DNA of 64,000 bases from NCBI RefSeq assembly GCF_040807025.1, contig NC_090964.1, forward strand, positions 7,836,214 through 7,900,213. Direction: 5' to 3'. The DNA comes from Struthio camelus. Its lineage: Eukaryota > Chordata > Aves > Struthioniformes > Struthionidae. The position numbers and the translations under genes were made by a program. Under the pieces are notes generated by a model, which saw only the letters and a list, made by a program, of their open reading frames with translations, ran no database searches and had not been told where the DNA came from. Shown piece after piece: positions 63,913-64,000 of this stretch (positions within the stretch are counted from its first letter, which is position 1; every line of letters begins with the position of its first letter).

Positions 63913-64000
63913 GAGACTTGCCTAGGGACAAGAGTGAAATCAACTGGAGAGAAAATTAGAAGCATTTATAATTCACCTTTGACACAGGGATTATGGGGAG

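Larger units (their letters stand above)
55309..64000. other. Intergenic DNA to window end, no gene supported
   Basis: The next gene in the mammalian order (CNR2, about 360 aa in one coding exon) is not here. The two longest open frames (244 codons minus at 56073-56807; 275 codons plus at 59030-59857) look fortuitous. The stretch holds MIR-like relics and a small CpG patch near 62.3-62.5 kb. A plus-strand poly(A)-like end is at 63.88 kb. Confidence 0.55.

Noticed and set aside
49450-64000. CNR2 coding exon expected from mammalian gene order
   Set aside because: No 7-transmembrane receptor frame of about 360 codons is present on either strand; the gene must lie beyond the window or elsewhere.

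Overview
The window is nuclear DNA from a non-mammalian amniote. I read it as a sauropsid: a bird, crocodilian or turtle. The main evidence is a complete liver bile-acid-binding protein gene (FABP10A, a family missing from therian mammals). It sits inside a block of genes that corresponds to human 1p36 (MYOM3 - SRSF10 - PNRC2). Two degraded copies of a palindromic interspersed repeat that I associate with sauropsid genomes agree with this, as do MIR/L2-like relics and the low repeat density. The sequence outside CpG islands is AT-rich, unlike a gene-dense bird microchromosome, so I do not name a species.

Layout. 1-24,162 (+): the 3' five-sixths of MYOM3, 30 coding exons for about 1,189 residues of an M-band muscle protein. 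They cover the second Ig domain, five FN3 domains and five C-terminal Ig domains joined by short helical linkers. The first exons lie to the left of the window. 24.2-27.1 kb: MYOM3 3' UTR and spacer. 27,307-29,605 (+): FABP10A, four exons, 126 aa, with a TATA box and an HNF1-type promoter. 29.7-31.4 kb: spacer holding a broken minus-strand coding relic. 31.5-32.5 kb: CpG island promoter. 32,210-38,869 (+): SRSF10, six coding exons, 262 aa, whose second intron is a U12-type AT-AC intron. A long AU-rich 3' UTR follows. 44.3-49.4 kb (-): PNRC2, one coding exon (140 aa), a spliced 5' UTR exon with a 56-codon upstream ORF, and a CpG island promoter with two CCAAT boxes. SRSF10 and PNRC2 face each other tail to tail. 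49.5-64 kb: no gene I can support, only scattered old repeats, homopolymer runs and small GC-rich patches. In the mammalian order CNR2 would come next; its coding exon is not in this window.

The genes do not form one pathway. MYOM3 is a muscle structural gene and FABP10A a liver lipid-binding gene. SRSF10 (splicing regulator) and PNRC2 (mRNA decay and nuclear receptor coactivation) are broadly expressed RNA-control genes with CpG-island promoters. I found no new defence, mobile or biosynthetic system. The items most worth a second look are regulatory: the SRSF10 minor intron with competing major donors and an in-frame stop, the PNRC2 upstream ORF ending 14 nt before the main start, the C80/C91 pair in FABP10A, the MYOM3 linker micro-exons, and the unidentified coding relic at 30.4-31.1 kb.
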